A DNA stretch of 64,000 nt from Candidatus Dichloromethanomonas elyunquensis (GCA_001515265.1 LNDB01000008.1:1-64000), one strand, 5' to 3'. Positions 37,922 through 49,690 are shown, counted from the stretch's first letter. Notes: generated by a model not told the origin, from the sequence alone. Program-made: numbers and translations.

Positions 37922-39610
37922 ATTAATACATCAACAGCTTCTTCGAATTTTCTCCATACGATCATCCGGGACGATTTACAAATGAATAAAAATAACGGCC
38001 GGGTACATACACGCTTTCCGCCCGAACCCAACGGGTATCTCCATATTGGACATGCCAAGTCGATTTGTTTGAACTTCGGGATCGCCCAGGAATTTTATGG
38101 ATTGTGTAATCTCCGTTTTGATGATACAAATCCCAGCAGAGAAGAAGTGGAATTTGTAGAATCCATAAAAGAAGATGTCCGTTGGCTAGGTTTTTCCTGG
38201 AATGACAGACTGTATTATGCCTCGGATTATTTCGAAGCACTATTCAACTTTGCCGTGAAATTAATCCAGGACGGAAAAGCTTATGTTTGCGACCTCACGG
38301 CTGAAGAGATCAGAGAATACCGGGGAACATTAACACAGCCCGGCAAGGAAAGCCCGTTCCGCAACCGGTCCATTGGGGAGAACCTTGATTTATTTATGAG
38401 AATGCGGGCTGGAGAATTTCCCAATGGTTCAAGGGTCTTACGGGCCAAAATTGATATGGCATCTGCTAACCTCAATATGAGAGATCCTGTTCTTTACCGG
38501 ATTATGCATGAGATCCATCACAGGACAGGGGACCAATGGTGCATCTACCCTATGTACGATTTTGCGCATCCTTTATCGGATGCCTTGGAAAATATAACCC
38601 ATTCCGTCTGTACTTTGGAATTTGAAGATCACCGTCCGTTATACGATTGGCTGGTCGATCAGTTGATTGCCGAAAATAAACCAAGACAATATGAATTTGC
38701 CCGGCTTAACCTTACCAATACCGTTACGAGTAAACGGAAATTACGTCAATTGGTGGAACAAGGTTATGTCCGGGGATGGGACGACCCGAGAATGCCTACT
38801 ATTTCCGGTATCCGCAGAAGAGGATATACCCCTGAAGCCATACGGGATTTTTGTGACCGGATCGGTGTTGCCAGGGCCAACAGTATTGTGGACATTGCTC
38901 TTTTGGAACATTGCCTTAGGGAGGATTTAAATCTGAAGGCCCAAAGAGCTATGGCAGTTTTAGACCCGATCAAAGTCATTATCACCAATTATCCGCAAGA
39001 TCAAATTGAAATGCTGGAAGCGGAGAATCATCCTGAAAATCCGGATGCCGGCAAAAGACTCCTTCCTTTTTCCGGAACCGTATTTATTGAACGGGAAGAC
39101 TTTATGGAAGACCCGCCCAAGAAGTATTTCAGACTCTCGCCGGGTGCTGAAGTAAGATTAAAGCATGCTTACATCATCCAATGCGAGAAAGTAGTTAAAG
39201 ACCAGGACGGAAATATACGCGAGGTTCACTGCGCCTATGATCCTGAAACCAAGAGCGGCGGAGCGGCGAGCCAACGAAAAGTGAAAGGAACTTTGCATTG
39301 GGTTTCTGCCCGTCATGCCGTAAGTGCAGAAATACGGCTTTATGATTATTTGATTCGTGATGAACAGCCTTCTGAAGAAGAAGGAATAACCGAAGACGAT
39401 GATTTTCTTTCCAAAATCAACCCGGATTCCTGTATTACCCTAACAAATTGCAAAGTGGAGCCAAATCTTGGCAAATGTGCCCCCGGAGACAAATTTCAGT
39501 TCTTAAGACAGGGTTATTTTTGCGCGGACAGCAAAGAGCATACCCCGGAAAATCCAGTATTCAACCGAATAGTAGGACTAAGAGACAGTTGGGCAAAAGT
39601 CAATAAATAA
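37922..39610 (+). CDS. glnS: Glutaminyl-tRNA synthetase, probable non-canonical ATT start
   Basis: [22 protein letters not shown]; conserved N-terminal residues [13 protein letters not shown] lie upstream of the first ATG (37982); only ATT codons at 37919/37922 follow the in-frame stop and the AGGGGG. Confidence 0.85.
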   Translation: MNTSTASSNFLHTIIRDDLQMNKNNGRVHTRFPPEPNGYLHIGHAKSICLNFGIAQEFYGLCNLRFDDTNPSREEVEFVESIKEDVRWLGFSWNDRLYYASDYFEALFNFAVKLIQDGKAYVCDLTAEEIREYRGTLTQPGKESPFRNRSIGENLDLFMRMRAGEFPNGSRVLRAKIDMASANLNMRDPVLYRIMHEIHHRTGDQWCIYPMYDFAHPLSDALENITHSVCTLEFEDHRPLYDWLVDQLIAENKPRQYEFARLNLTNTVTSKRKLRQLVEQGYVRGWDDPRMPTISGIRRRGYTPEAIRDFCDRIGVARANSIVDIALLEHCLREDLNLKAQRAMAVLDPIKVIITNYPQDQIEMLEAENHPENPDAGKRLLPFSGTVFIEREDFMEDPPKKYFRLSPGAEVRLKHAYIIQCEKVVKDQDGNIREVHCAYDPETKSGGAASQRKVKGTLHWVSARHAVSAEIRLYDYLIRDEQPSEEEGITEDDDFLSKINPDSCITLTNCKVEPNLGKCAPGDKFQFLRQGYFCADSKEHTPENPVFNRIVGLRDSWAKVNK

Positions 39611-39685
39611 CGCTGCCCCTCACGAACCCTTTCCCGGGGTTCGGTCTTTTTCGGAGCAGTGGTAACCAGAGAAGGAACAAAACAG

Positions 39686-40591
39686 ATGTCTAATGATCAT
39701 AAGGACCGAGTTCAAGGTGTTGCTGAAGTTTTTAGCGCAATCTTTTTATGGGGGATACTCCCTTTATATTGGAAACAACTCAATCGTATTCCCTCGGACC
39801 AAATCATCGCCAATCGCATTATTTGGTCATTCTTTTTTGTGATGATTATTCTTGTTTTTCAAGGGAGAATAACAGCACTTATCTCCCAGATGAAAAAACG
39901 AAAGAGCAGTGTTCTTTACCTCAGCGGGGTGATTATCGCCTTAAACTGGTTTACCTATATCTATGCGGTTAATTCCAATCAAATCATTGAAGCGAGTTTG
40001 GGATATTATATCAATCCGTTATTGACTATTTTTCTTGGCCGGGCAGTACTCAAGGAAAAAGTAAATACCTTTCAGATTATTGCGGTTATACTTGCAGCTA
40101 TCGGGGTTATCATCATGACTATCCGTTACGGAAGGATTCCCCTCATTGCCGTTGTCTTGGCACTCACTTTTTCAGCTTACAGCTTGGTAAAAAAACGGGT
40201 GGATACGGAAGTGATTATGGGTTTGTCTTTGGAGACTATGGCTGTTCTTCCTCTCGCAGCCGGATATTTATTGATGCTGAGTGTTCAAGGGCGATCGGCC
40301 TATTCTTTCTTATCTTTTTCAGAAGTCCTGCTTACCATCGGAACCGGGGTCATTACGGCCATTCCCTTGTTTCTCTTTTCTGACGGGGCAAGAAAAGTTC
40401 CTTTGACAACTGTCGGATTTATTCAATACCTATCGCCGACAATCAGTTTATTTTTGGGGATATACCTTTATCATGAAGCTTTTACTTTTATTCACATGTT
40501 CACATTTTCTTGTATTTGGACCGCGCTTCTGATCTATTCATTTTCCACCCTAATTCATGAATATAAGACAAAAAGCATTCCGAATTCGTGA
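39686..40591 (+). CDS. rarD: RarD/EamA-family transporter
   Basis: GVAEVFSAIFLWGILPLYWKQLNRIPSDQIIANRIIWSF; 10 TM pattern. Confidence 0.88.
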   Translation: MSNDHKDRVQGVAEVFSAIFLWGILPLYWKQLNRIPSDQIIANRIIWSFFFVMIILVFQGRITALISQMKKRKSSVLYLSGVIIALNWFTYIYAVNSNQIIEASLGYYINPLLTIFLGRAVLKEKVNTFQIIAVILAAIGVIIMTIRYGRIPLIAVVLALTFSAYSLVKKRVDTEVIMGLSLETMAVLPLAAGYLLMLSVQGRSAYSFLSFSEVLLTIGTGVITAIPLFLFSDGARKVPLTTVGFIQYLSPTISLFLGIYLYHEAFTFIHMFTFSCIWTALLIYSFSTLIHEYKTKSIPNS

Positions 40592-40602
40592 ATATATAAC
40601 AT

Positions 40603-40629
40603 AAAGCATTCCGATTAAGGAATGCTTTT
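40603..40629. terminator. Bidirectional terminator between rarD and the SASP gene
   Basis: AAAGCATTCC-gatta-aGGAATGCTTTT. Confidence 0.7.
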
Positions 40630-40663
40630 AACCACGATGAGAAGAAAACATACTTTTGATCCG

Positions 40664-40870
40664 TTAGATTCTCTGCCCGTTCTTCAGCTGCTGCTCAGCA
40701 AACTGAACCATGCGTTTTGTCATATAGCCGCCTACAGTACCGTTTTCACGGGCAGTGCGGTCTCCACCGAGGGTAGCCCCTATTTCGTTGGCAATCTCAT
40801 ATTTAAGTGAATCCAAGCCTTTTCCTGCACCTGAAATAACGGGTTGGTTTGTATTTCTTTCTCCAGGCAT
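40664..40870 (-). CDS. Alpha/beta-type small acid-soluble spore protein
   Basis: LDSLKYEIANEIGA...GGYMTKRMVQFAEQQL. Confidence 0.93.
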   Translation of the reverse strand: MPGERNTNQPVISGAGKGLDSLKYEIANEIGATLGGDRTARENGTVGGYMTKRMVQFAEQQLKNGQRI

Positions 40871-41037
40871 TGGTGTTTTCCCTCCTTCGATTCTTTTGTT
40901 TGCGAGTCGCTTTTATTATTTGTTATTTTGTATATATTACTCAGGTAATTCTTTGCTATTTTCTAATTAATTGCTATATAACGGAAAGAATATCATTCCA
41001 AAAACAGAGTTAAATTTTTGTAAATTCAAATTATAAA

Positions 41038-41073
41038 AGAGCAGTAATTCCCTAACAAGGTTATTACTACTCT
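41038..41073 (-). terminator. Terminator downstream of glnB
   Basis: AGAGCAGTAAT/ATTACTACTCT stem, T-rich tail on the minus strand. Confidence 0.65.
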
Positions 41074-41102
41074 CTTTGTTTGGATAATGATTGCGTGTGA
41101 TC

Positions 41103-42820
<1,718 letters not shown>

Positions 42821-42894
42821 CTTTTAAATCTCCTTCCAATAAAAAATTTTTCTAATAAATTTTTCTGTCACATTGGATTTCCCCCCTAAAATAC

Positions 42895-42968
42895 AAAAAT
42901 GCCCTGGTTCAAATTTTGAACTAAGGCATCGTTGCCAACATTATTTTATCTTCCGCGACCTCATTGTC
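42895..42968 (-). promoter_or_regulatory. ANTAR-type dual-hexaloop antitermination leader overlapping a terminator, upstream of amtB-glnB
   Basis: Minus strand: GAC-AATGAG-GTC (42957-42968), linker, GGC-AACGAT-GCC (42925-42936); the second right arm is part of terminator ATGCCTTAGTTCAAAATTTGAACCAGGGCAT-TTTT (42899-42929). Confidence 0.65.
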
Positions 42969-43223
42969 CTGACTAAACTTTCCACCTGACTCTATATTAG
43001 CAAAAAGCGGCAATATTGCAACATACTTTTTAATTGAATATTGTATTCATGTTTTTGTTGCGGAAAACTGGGCAGGTTACAGGTCAATAGTGAAAAAAGT
43101 CCCTGTCGATTGGACTGCGCGTTCTTGTCTTAACAAGTATGGGATTACTTGGTATGATATAAACAAATTACGAATAAGGAGAAACATCTGAGTAATGAAC
43201 AAGATTATTTATGTCATTCTCAT

Positions 43224-43352
43224 ATGGTTATTGATCATTTTGGATTATTTAATGTTCCGATGATTCATTTCAATCTTTATCGTTTAGCCGGAGTTGTACT
43301 CATGATTGCCGGTTTGTTCCTCATTTTTAAAGGCAACCTCAGTAGTTCATAA
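43224..43352 (+). pseudogene. Remnant of a YdcZ/DUF606-type small DMT transporter C-terminus
   Basis: VIDHFGLFNVPMIHFNLYRLAGVVLMIAGLFLIFKGN then stop; no upstream part of the domain present. Confidence 0.4.
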
Positions 43353-43401
43353 GTTTATCTTGTTCTTGACATAAGGCAGTGGCAGAAATATTAATGATTC
43401 A

Positions 43402-43989
43402 ATGGCAAAGGAACTTGGAATGGACGAAGAAAACAGAATGCCGATTAGTCGAAAATTATTGCGCTATAATATGATTTTATCCCTGGGAATTATGCTTTCG
43501 GCCAGCTTTTTACTAGCAAGGCTTATAACCCCCAGGATATCCATTCTGAGTATTTTTCAAGGCTATTTTACGGCAAAAACGGTAATTGTCTTGGTAGCTG
43601 GGTGTATTCTTTTATTCGTTTTACAGTTATTTTTTATTACATATATTTCCAGAGACGGATTAAAGGATGAAATTAACCGTTATCTCATGGATTATTTTTC
43701 ATTACCTGAGCTTTTTGCTGTTTTTTTCTTGGGGGCATTATCCGAAGAACTGCTGTTTCGGGGAGTGATTCAATTCCATTTAGGGATTTGGATCTCCAGC
43801 ATTTTATTTGCCGTGATCCATTTTCGCTATTTGCGCAAGATATTTCTTTTGACAGAAGTATTTCTTATGGGAATGATCCTGGGATGTTCTTATCTCCTGA
43901 CCCAGTCTCTATGGGTTCCCATTTGCTGCCATTGGAGTGTAAATTATATTACCGCAGTTTTTATTAAAAGAGGGTATATAGAGTATTAA
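43402..43989 (+). CDS. CPBP-family intramembrane metalloprotease
   Basis: GALSEELLFRGVIQF (EExxxR), FAVIHFRY, multiple TMs. Confidence 0.85.
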   Translation: MAKELGMDEENRMPISRKLLRYNMILSLGIMLSASFLLARLITPRISILSIFQGYFTAKTVIVLVAGCILLFVLQLFFITYISRDGLKDEINRYLMDYFSLPELFAVFFLGALSEELLFRGVIQFHLGIWISSILFAVIHFRYLRKIFLLTEVFLMGMILGCSYLLTQSLWVPICCHWSVNYITAVFIKRGYIEY

Positions 43990-44078
43990 TCAAAATAATT
44001 TCTCGTAAAATACTTAATCAAGCTGCTACTATCATTTCTTGAGTTTTACGAAATATGTATCTTTGAAAGGGGCAGACC

Positions 44079-46091
44079 ATGAAAACCAATCTGCGGAATA
44101 TTTGTTTAGCAGCCCATGTTGATGCAGGAAAGACATCTCTGGCCGAGCAGATCTTGTTTCAGACCGGGACAGTGAGAAAGATAGGGAGTGTCGATGACGG
44201 TTCCTCCTATTTTGATTGTTCACCCATTGAAATTAAAAGGGGCATCACTATTTTTTCCGAACTCTCCTCGGTTTTCTGGCACGATTGCAAGATTAATCTG
44301 ATTGATACTCCCGGCCATTTTGATTTTGTTTCCGAACTGGAGAGGTCATTAAGCGTGGTGGAGGGAGTCGTCCTGATTATTTCCGCAGTCGATGGAATCC
44401 AACAGCATACCGAATTGATCTGGGAACTGGTGAAAACCCATAAAATTCCCACCATTTTTTTTATTAATAAGTCTGATCGCCCGGATGTCAATATACAAGC
44501 AGTATTCGACCAAATCAAAAAAAATCTTACGCCACAAGCAGTTCTGTTCAGAGCAGATCATGGAAAACAATTCACATCATTTTTTGATATCACACCGGAG
44601 AAAACGGAATTTATGGAATGGATCGCTGAAAAGGACCAGAAGATATTAACAAAATATCTGGAAGACGAAGAATTATCTTCGGCAGATTTGTTGGGTTCCT
44701 TTCAAAATTTGTTTAGAGTCTATGAGGTTTTTCCGGTACTGGCCGGTTCTGCAAAGACCGGACGGGGTATCCCCGAACTGCTTGATGCCATTGTAGAATT
44801 GGTCTCTGGTCCAACCTACAATCAGCGGGAAGAAAAAGAGCCTGCAGCTGTTAAGATATTTAAAATCAAAAATGAAAATAAGACGGATAAACTGGCATAT
44901 GTCAAAGTCTTGACAGGCCAGGTCGGTGTCAGGGACACGCTGATCAATTCCAATCAGGAAGCATGTAAAATTACAAAAATCAGGGCTTTTGTGGGAAACA
45001 AGTGTACCTTTCCCGAAAGATTATGTACAGGGGATATCGGGATTTTATCCGGACTAAAAGATATTACTGCGGGCGAAGTACTGGGAACTGATCTCCCGCA
45101 AGCTGAAATGATGCTGCCACGGCTATGGCAGACGCAAGTCAAGCCAGTTAGCGAAGCCGACTGGCCCAAGCTTCATAATGCCTTGCTCACCCTGAATGAG
45201 GAAGACCCTTTGCTGGACTATGAATGGGAGACTCAAACCAAAGAAATGTACATTCATATCATGGGAAGCATCCACATGGAAGTTTTGGAAACCTTGATTC
45301 ATATCCGCTTTGGTATTCAAGTGCAGCTCACTCCGCCTGTTGTCAGCTATCATGAAACCATTTCAGGAAGAAGCCGCGGATCCTGCCATTACGAACCGAA
45401 AAAACACTACGCCGAAGTGGAGATCGAGCTGGAACCCAATCTAAGAGGTAGAGGCAATGTTTTTTTCTCCTGTATATCTACGGATGATTTGCCTATCCAA
45501 TATCAAAAGGCAGTCGAAAAATCTATCCCTGAAGCTCTCCGGCAAGGGGTTCTTATCGGCAGTCCGGTCAAGGATGTAAAAGTGAAACTTGTTGGCGGGA
45601 GACATCATTTAGAACATACCCATGGAGGCGATTTCCGTATAGCCACCATTCGTGCAGTTCAGCAGGCTTTGGAGAATAACCGGATACTGCTTCTTGAACC
45701 GGTAACTGTATTTAAAATCACGGTTCCTAAAGATTTGGCAGGAAGGGTCATGGCGGATATTGCTAAAATGAAAGGTGAGTGCCATGATCCGCAGATGATG
45801 AATGGCTCTGTTGAGATTACGGGCCGGGTGCCCCTGTCCACATCCATGAATTACCCTTTAGAACTGACCGCTTTATCCGGCGGGAGGGGTCAGATCATAG
45901 TAAAACCTGTGGGGTTCCAGCTTTGTCATAACCAGGAGGAAGTGTTGTCTGCAATTGAAGATGACGAAGAAGGCCCATCTAACTCCCGCAATAATATCCT
46001 TTACAATTCAGTCTCTTTATTTAGGGCCAAGAGGAAAATGAAAAAAGTGACCCATGAAAGAACATTTCTGGAGGAAGACGGCTTAAAATAA
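44079..46091 (+). CDS. TetM-family ribosomal protection-like translational GTPase
   Basis: AHVDAGKTSLAEQIL, RGITI, DTPGHFDF, NKSD; EF-G-like domains through the C-terminus. Confidence 0.85.
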   Translation: MKTNLRNICLAAHVDAGKTSLAEQILFQTGTVRKIGSVDDGSSYFDCSPIEIKRGITIFSELSSVFWHDCKINLIDTPGHFDFVSELERSLSVVEGVVLIISAVDGIQQHTELIWELVKTHKIPTIFFINKSDRPDVNIQAVFDQIKKNLTPQAVLFRADHGKQFTSFFDITPEKTEFMEWIAEKDQKILTKYLEDEELSSADLLGSFQNLFRVYEVFPVLAGSAKTGRGIPELLDAIVELVSGPTYNQREEKEPAAVKIFKIKNENKTDKLAYVKVLTGQVGVRDTLINSNQEACKITKIRAFVGNKCTFPERLCTGDIGILSGLKDITAGEVLGTDLPQAEMMLPRLWQTQVKPVSEADWPKLHNALLTLNEEDPLLDYEWETQTKEMYIHIMGSIHMEVLETLIHIRFGIQVQLTPPVVSYHETISGRSRGSCHYEPKKHYAEVEIELEPNLRGRGNVFFSCISTDDLPIQYQKAVEKSIPEALRQGVLIGSPVKDVKVKLVGGRHHLEHTHGGDFRIATIRAVQQALENNRILLLEPVTVFKITVPKDLAGRVMADIAKMKGECHDPQMMNGSVEITGRVPLSTSMNYPLELTALSGGRGQIIVKPVGFQLCHNQEEVLSAIEDDEEGPSNSRNNILYNSVSLFRAKRKMKKVTHERTFLEEDGLK

Positions 46092-46212
46092 TAAAGTAAT
46101 TCGTTATCCTATAAAACCACATTTGCTAGTCAGAAATCGAATACGTCTTACGTCTATAGTCAGTGAAAAGGAAAAAGTGCCGCGCGATGTCCGGTAAAGG
46201 GGGAATCAGGAC

Positions 46213-46716
46213 GTGCAGCAAGTGTCATTTGAAGAAATATATGAAGAGCTTTTTCCTGCAGTGTACCGGTTTACGTATTTGCGTATCCCTTCAAGTGAGA
46301 TTGAAGACGTAACTTCAGAAATTATGGCCAAGATATGGAAATACGTCTCAAGCTTTGAAGGAAGGAGCTCGCTCAAAAGCTGGGCTCTCCGCATCGCCTC
46401 AAATTACATTGCTGATTTTTACCGGGGCAGGAAAGAGGTCAGGATCATTGCTTTATCCGAAGAACTGCAAATCCCGCATGGAAACCTGGATTACAGTGAA
46501 GAGTTTTCTACCGTTGAATCTGTGAATTATACGCTGAAGCAATTGTCGGAACCTCAAGCCGCAGTCATTCAACTGAGACTGATAGAAGGATTCAGTTCTA
46601 ATGAAACTGCGTCCATGCTCGGTATTACCCAACAAGCTGTAGATAGTCTTCTCTATAGGGCTAAGAAAAATTTCCGCACAATCTATAAGACAGAAATGGC
46701 TGGAGGTGAATGTTGA
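46213..46716 (+). CDS. ECF-type RNA polymerase sigma factor
   Basis: Sigma region 2 (YRFTYLRIPSSEIEDVTSEIMAKIWKYVSSFEGRSSLKSWALRIASNYIADFYR) and region 4. Confidence 0.9.
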   Translation: MQQVSFEEIYEELFPAVYRFTYLRIPSSEIEDVTSEIMAKIWKYVSSFEGRSSLKSWALRIASNYIADFYRGRKEVRIIALSEELQIPHGNLDYSEEFSTVESVNYTLKQLSEPQAAVIQLRLIEGFSSNETASMLGITQQAVDSLLYRAKKNFRTIYKTEMAGGEC

Positions 46717-47927
46717 TGAAGGAAGACAAGATGACAGCCATATGGGAAGAAGATGGTGATTTGATGCACTTGCAAAAATTTTTTGCCTATATCTGTCAGG
46801 ATCAAGAATTGAAGGAACGAATCAAAGTGAAAACATTACAAAAGATATTGCATTCTAATGACCCTCAGTCCTGCCGGATTCCGGCAGAAACAGATCAGAA
46901 TGGGGAGATGAACCATGGCGGTTTGCAGAAAGACGGGACTCCTAAGAATCGTTTTCCCCTCTTTAAGAATGTGAAGAATCAATTATTTCATAAAAAATCT
47001 GTGAAATGGATAGCCGCAGCAGCTGTAATTATCTGTGCCGTCTTTGGATCATCGGTATTTCTGATGGAAGGTAATTCCTCTTTGATGACAGGATCAGCCA
47101 ACCCCAAAGCAGCCAACAAATCCGGCGTTTCGGCTGTGCCACCTGCTCCTTCTTCGGCCGATAAAGAGGAAACTGCGGACCGGAGTTCTGCCGTATACAG
47201 TTCTGAAGCTGCGGCCGGTACGGAATCCCAATCAGAAACTATCCCCCGGCAAAAGATTATTTATGTCCTGGATGCAACACTAAAGGCTGAAGATGTGGCA
47301 GCAGCAATGAAAGCGATAGAAGATAAAGTAAATGCAGCAGGAGGTTATATCGCTGAATCCAATCAAAGTAACAATGAGAAAGAAATGACTGGCTATCTTT
47401 TGCTCAGGGTACCAGTGGATCAATTTCAAAGTTTCAAAGAGGGCCTTTCTCAATTTGGAACGGTAGAAAACGAACATTTATCTTCAGACGATGTTTCTAA
47501 ACAATATTACGATGTTGAAACGAGGTTGAAATCCTGGGAAAACCAAGAAAAAAGGTATCTGGAAATATTGCAGCAGGCCAGAACAGTAGACGATATTCTA
47601 AAAATTGAAAATTCGCTGGCCAATATGCGCAGGGAAATGGAAAGCTTAAAAGGACAATTAAAATATTGGGACAATCATGTTCAGTATTCGGAAGTTCGAA
47701 TCAATATCTCCCAGACCAACAATAAACTTGCGGTAAACGACCCCTGGCGCCCCCTATCCATCACAGGTACCCTGCAGGCCGCCAAAAATGCTATCATTAA
47801 GACACTCAGTTTTCTGTGGAATGTGGTTAACTATCTGATAGTCTTCATCGGGTACGTTATTCTGCCAGGAATTTTGTTCGTGATTGCCTGGCTGGTTTAT
47901 AGAAAGTTTAAGAGGAAAAGAAAATAG
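46710..47927 (+). CDS. DUF4349-domain membrane protein, putative anti-sigma partner
   Basis: Overlaps the ECF sigma gene; DUF4349 pattern GGYIAESNQS...LRVPVDQFQSFKEGLSQFG...YYDVETRLKSWENQEKRYLEILQQA. Confidence 0.8.
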   Translation: MLMKEDKMTAIWEEDGDLMHLQKFFAYICQDQELKERIKVKTLQKILHSNDPQSCRIPAETDQNGEMNHGGLQKDGTPKNRFPLFKNVKNQLFHKKSVKWIAAAAVIICAVFGSSVFLMEGNSSLMTGSANPKAANKSGVSAVPPAPSSADKEETADRSSAVYSSEAAAGTESQSETIPRQKIIYVLDATLKAEDVAAAMKAIEDKVNAAGGYIAESNQSNNEKEMTGYLLLRVPVDQFQSFKEGLSQFGTVENEHLSSDDVSKQYYDVETRLKSWENQEKRYLEILQQARTVDDILKIENSLANMRREMESLKGQLKYWDNHVQYSEVRINISQTNNKLAVNDPWRPLSITGTLQAAKNAIIKTLSFLWNVVNYLIVFIGYVILPGILFVIAWLVYRKFKRKRK

Positions 47928-47981
47928 ACATTTATTGCTGCTGATATGGGCTGACAGCTATTTGTGCTTTAATCTTTAGAG

Positions 47982-48437
47982 GTGGGGGAAATCATGGACG
48001 AATTGGCATTTCAACAATTGATATATGAACAGATACCAATAACCGAAAAAATGGGTTTAGAAATTATAGAATTTAAACCTTTGAGTGTGAAGATACTTGC
48101 TAGGCTTAAACCGAATCTGAATCATAAGTGTACAGCATTTGGGGGCAGTATCAATAGTTTAATGACGGTATGCGGATGGGCAGCAGTATTTATCAATATC
48201 AAAAAATTTGATTCAGACTCACATATTGTTATCCAAAGAAGCAATATAGAATATCTGTCTCCCATCAATCAGGATTTTATTGCCGAATGCAAAATAGAAA
48301 AATACGAAACAATAGAAAAGTTTTTATTATCTTACAAGAAGTATAACCGGGCTCGAATAAAGTTAAATGTTTTTTGCAGAAATAACGATAAGATACTGTC
48401 AAGGTTTGAAGGGCAGTATGTCGCAATAACGTCATAG
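47982..48437 (+). CDS. YiiD C-terminal-type thioesterase
   Basis: IPITEKMGLEIIEF...NHKCTAFGGSINSLMTVCGWA hot-dog fold pattern. Confidence 0.7.
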   Translation: MGEIMDELAFQQLIYEQIPITEKMGLEIIEFKPLSVKILARLKPNLNHKCTAFGGSINSLMTVCGWAAVFINIKKFDSDSHIVIQRSNIEYLSPINQDFIAECKIEKYETIEKFLLSYKKYNRARIKLNVFCRNNDKILSRFEGQYVAITS

Positions 48438-48458
48438 GGATTCCACAACGCAGCTGCT

Positions 48459-48500
48459 AAGAAAGAGCCCATGATCAGGAAAAATCATGGGCTCTTTCTT
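48459..48500. terminator. Strong bidirectional terminator
   Basis: AAGAAAGAGCCCATGAT-caggaaaa-ATCATGGGCTCTTTCTT. Confidence 0.85.
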
Positions 48501-48564
48501 ACCTGGTTTGATATAATAATGTCACAGGATGTCTTCCGAAAGGTCAGAAAAGAACAAAATATAT

Positions 48565-48604
48565 CCTGACCAATATTGACCTTAGAAAAGATATCGCATA
48601 TAAT
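48565..48604 (+). promoter_or_regulatory. Sigma-A promoter of dnaJ-clpB with overlapping CtsR-like operator
   Basis: TTGACC (48576-48581)-N17-TATAAT (48599-48604); minus-strand heptads GGTCAAT-ATT-GGTCAGG (48565-48581) in CtsR 7-3-7 geometry. Confidence 0.7.
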
Positions 48605-48692
48605 ACTGTTAATAGGTAAATTATTGTAATTAGAGGTTTTATTTTAATAACCTGTATAAATATGGCCTGTATGCGCAGAAGAGGTGAGGTCT

Positions 48693-49676
48693 ATGGATTT
48701 TAAAGATTATTATGCAATTTTAGGGGTATCTCCTCAGGCGGATAATAAAGAAATTAAAAAGACGTACCAGGCTTTAGCGAAAAAGTATCATCCGGATAAG
48801 AATCCCGGGGATAAAGCGGCTGAAGAAAAGTTCAAGGAGATTAATGAAGCGTACCATGCGATTGCCGACCCTGGCAACAGGCAAAAATATGATGACCTGA
48901 GAGCCAATTATGAGCAGTGGCAGAAGCGGGGCGGCGGCGGTTCCTTTGATTGGTCCTCCTGGCAGCAGGCGCCGGGCAGCGGAACCGGCGGATATACCAG
49001 GACCATGACCCCGGAAGAATTTAACGAAATGTTCGGCGGGGACGGCGGCTTTTCGTTCGGGGGCGGCGGTTTTTCCGATTTCTTTTCCACCATCTTCGGT
49101 ATGGGCCAGGGTTTTGGTGCCGATCAGGGCGGATTCTACTCGGGTGTCGGGAGACAAGCGCGCACCGGCAGGGACTTGGAAGGAGAACTAACGATAACTT
49201 TGGAGGAAGCCTATCACGGTACGAAAAAGTTAATCGATGTCGGAAATAAAAGAATCGAAGCCAACATACCGAACGGGATCAAAGACAAAAACAAGATCAG
49301 GCTGTCCGGCCAGGGCCAGCCAGGATCCGGAGGGGGTAAACCGGGCGATTTGTTCCTGACCGTAAATGTTAATCCACATCGGCATATTACCCGGGACGGC
49401 GATGACCTTAAAACAAATGTGGAAATTGATTTCTACACTGCGGTTTTGGGTGGTGAAGCCCGGGTTCAGACTTTGGCGGGGGAGATCCTGATTAAGATTC
49501 CGCCGAAAACTCAAGCCGGCAAAAGTTTCAGGCTAAAAGGAAAAGGGATGCCGGTCATGAATCAAACCGGCAGGTTCGGAGATTTCTACGCGAATATAAC
49601 TATCGTATTGCCGGAAACAATATCCGAAAAAGAAATAGAAACCTTCAGGGAACTGAAAAAACACCGTAAGATGTAA
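48693..49676 (+). CDS. DnaJ/CbpA-type J-domain co-chaperone
   Basis: J domain with HPD ([24 protein letters not shown]), G/F region, C-terminal DnaJ substrate domain; lacks zinc-finger. Confidence 0.92.
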   Translation: MDFKDYYAILGVSPQADNKEIKKTYQALAKKYHPDKNPGDKAAEEKFKEINEAYHAIADPGNRQKYDDLRANYEQWQKRGGGGSFDWSSWQQAPGSGTGGYTRTMTPEEFNEMFGGDGGFSFGGGGFSDFFSTIFGMGQGFGADQGGFYSGVGRQARTGRDLEGELTITLEEAYHGTKKLIDVGNKRIEANIPNGIKDKNKIRLSGQGQPGSGGGKPGDLFLTVNVNPHRHITRDGDDLKTNVEIDFYTAVLGGEARVQTLAGEILIKIPPKTQAGKSFRLKGKGMPVMNQTGRFGDFYANITIVLPETISEKEIETFRELKKHRKM

Positions 49677-49690
49677 AGGAGGAAAATGCT

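Noticed and set aside
40572-40614. AAAGCATTCCGA direct repeat at the end of rarD and in the terminator
   Set aside because: Explained by a short duplication contributing to the terminator arm; no further structure.
42905-42924. GGTTCAAATTTTGAAC, initially resembling a tRNA T-arm
   Set aside because: It is the upper stem of the amtB leader terminator; no acceptor or anticodon arms around it.
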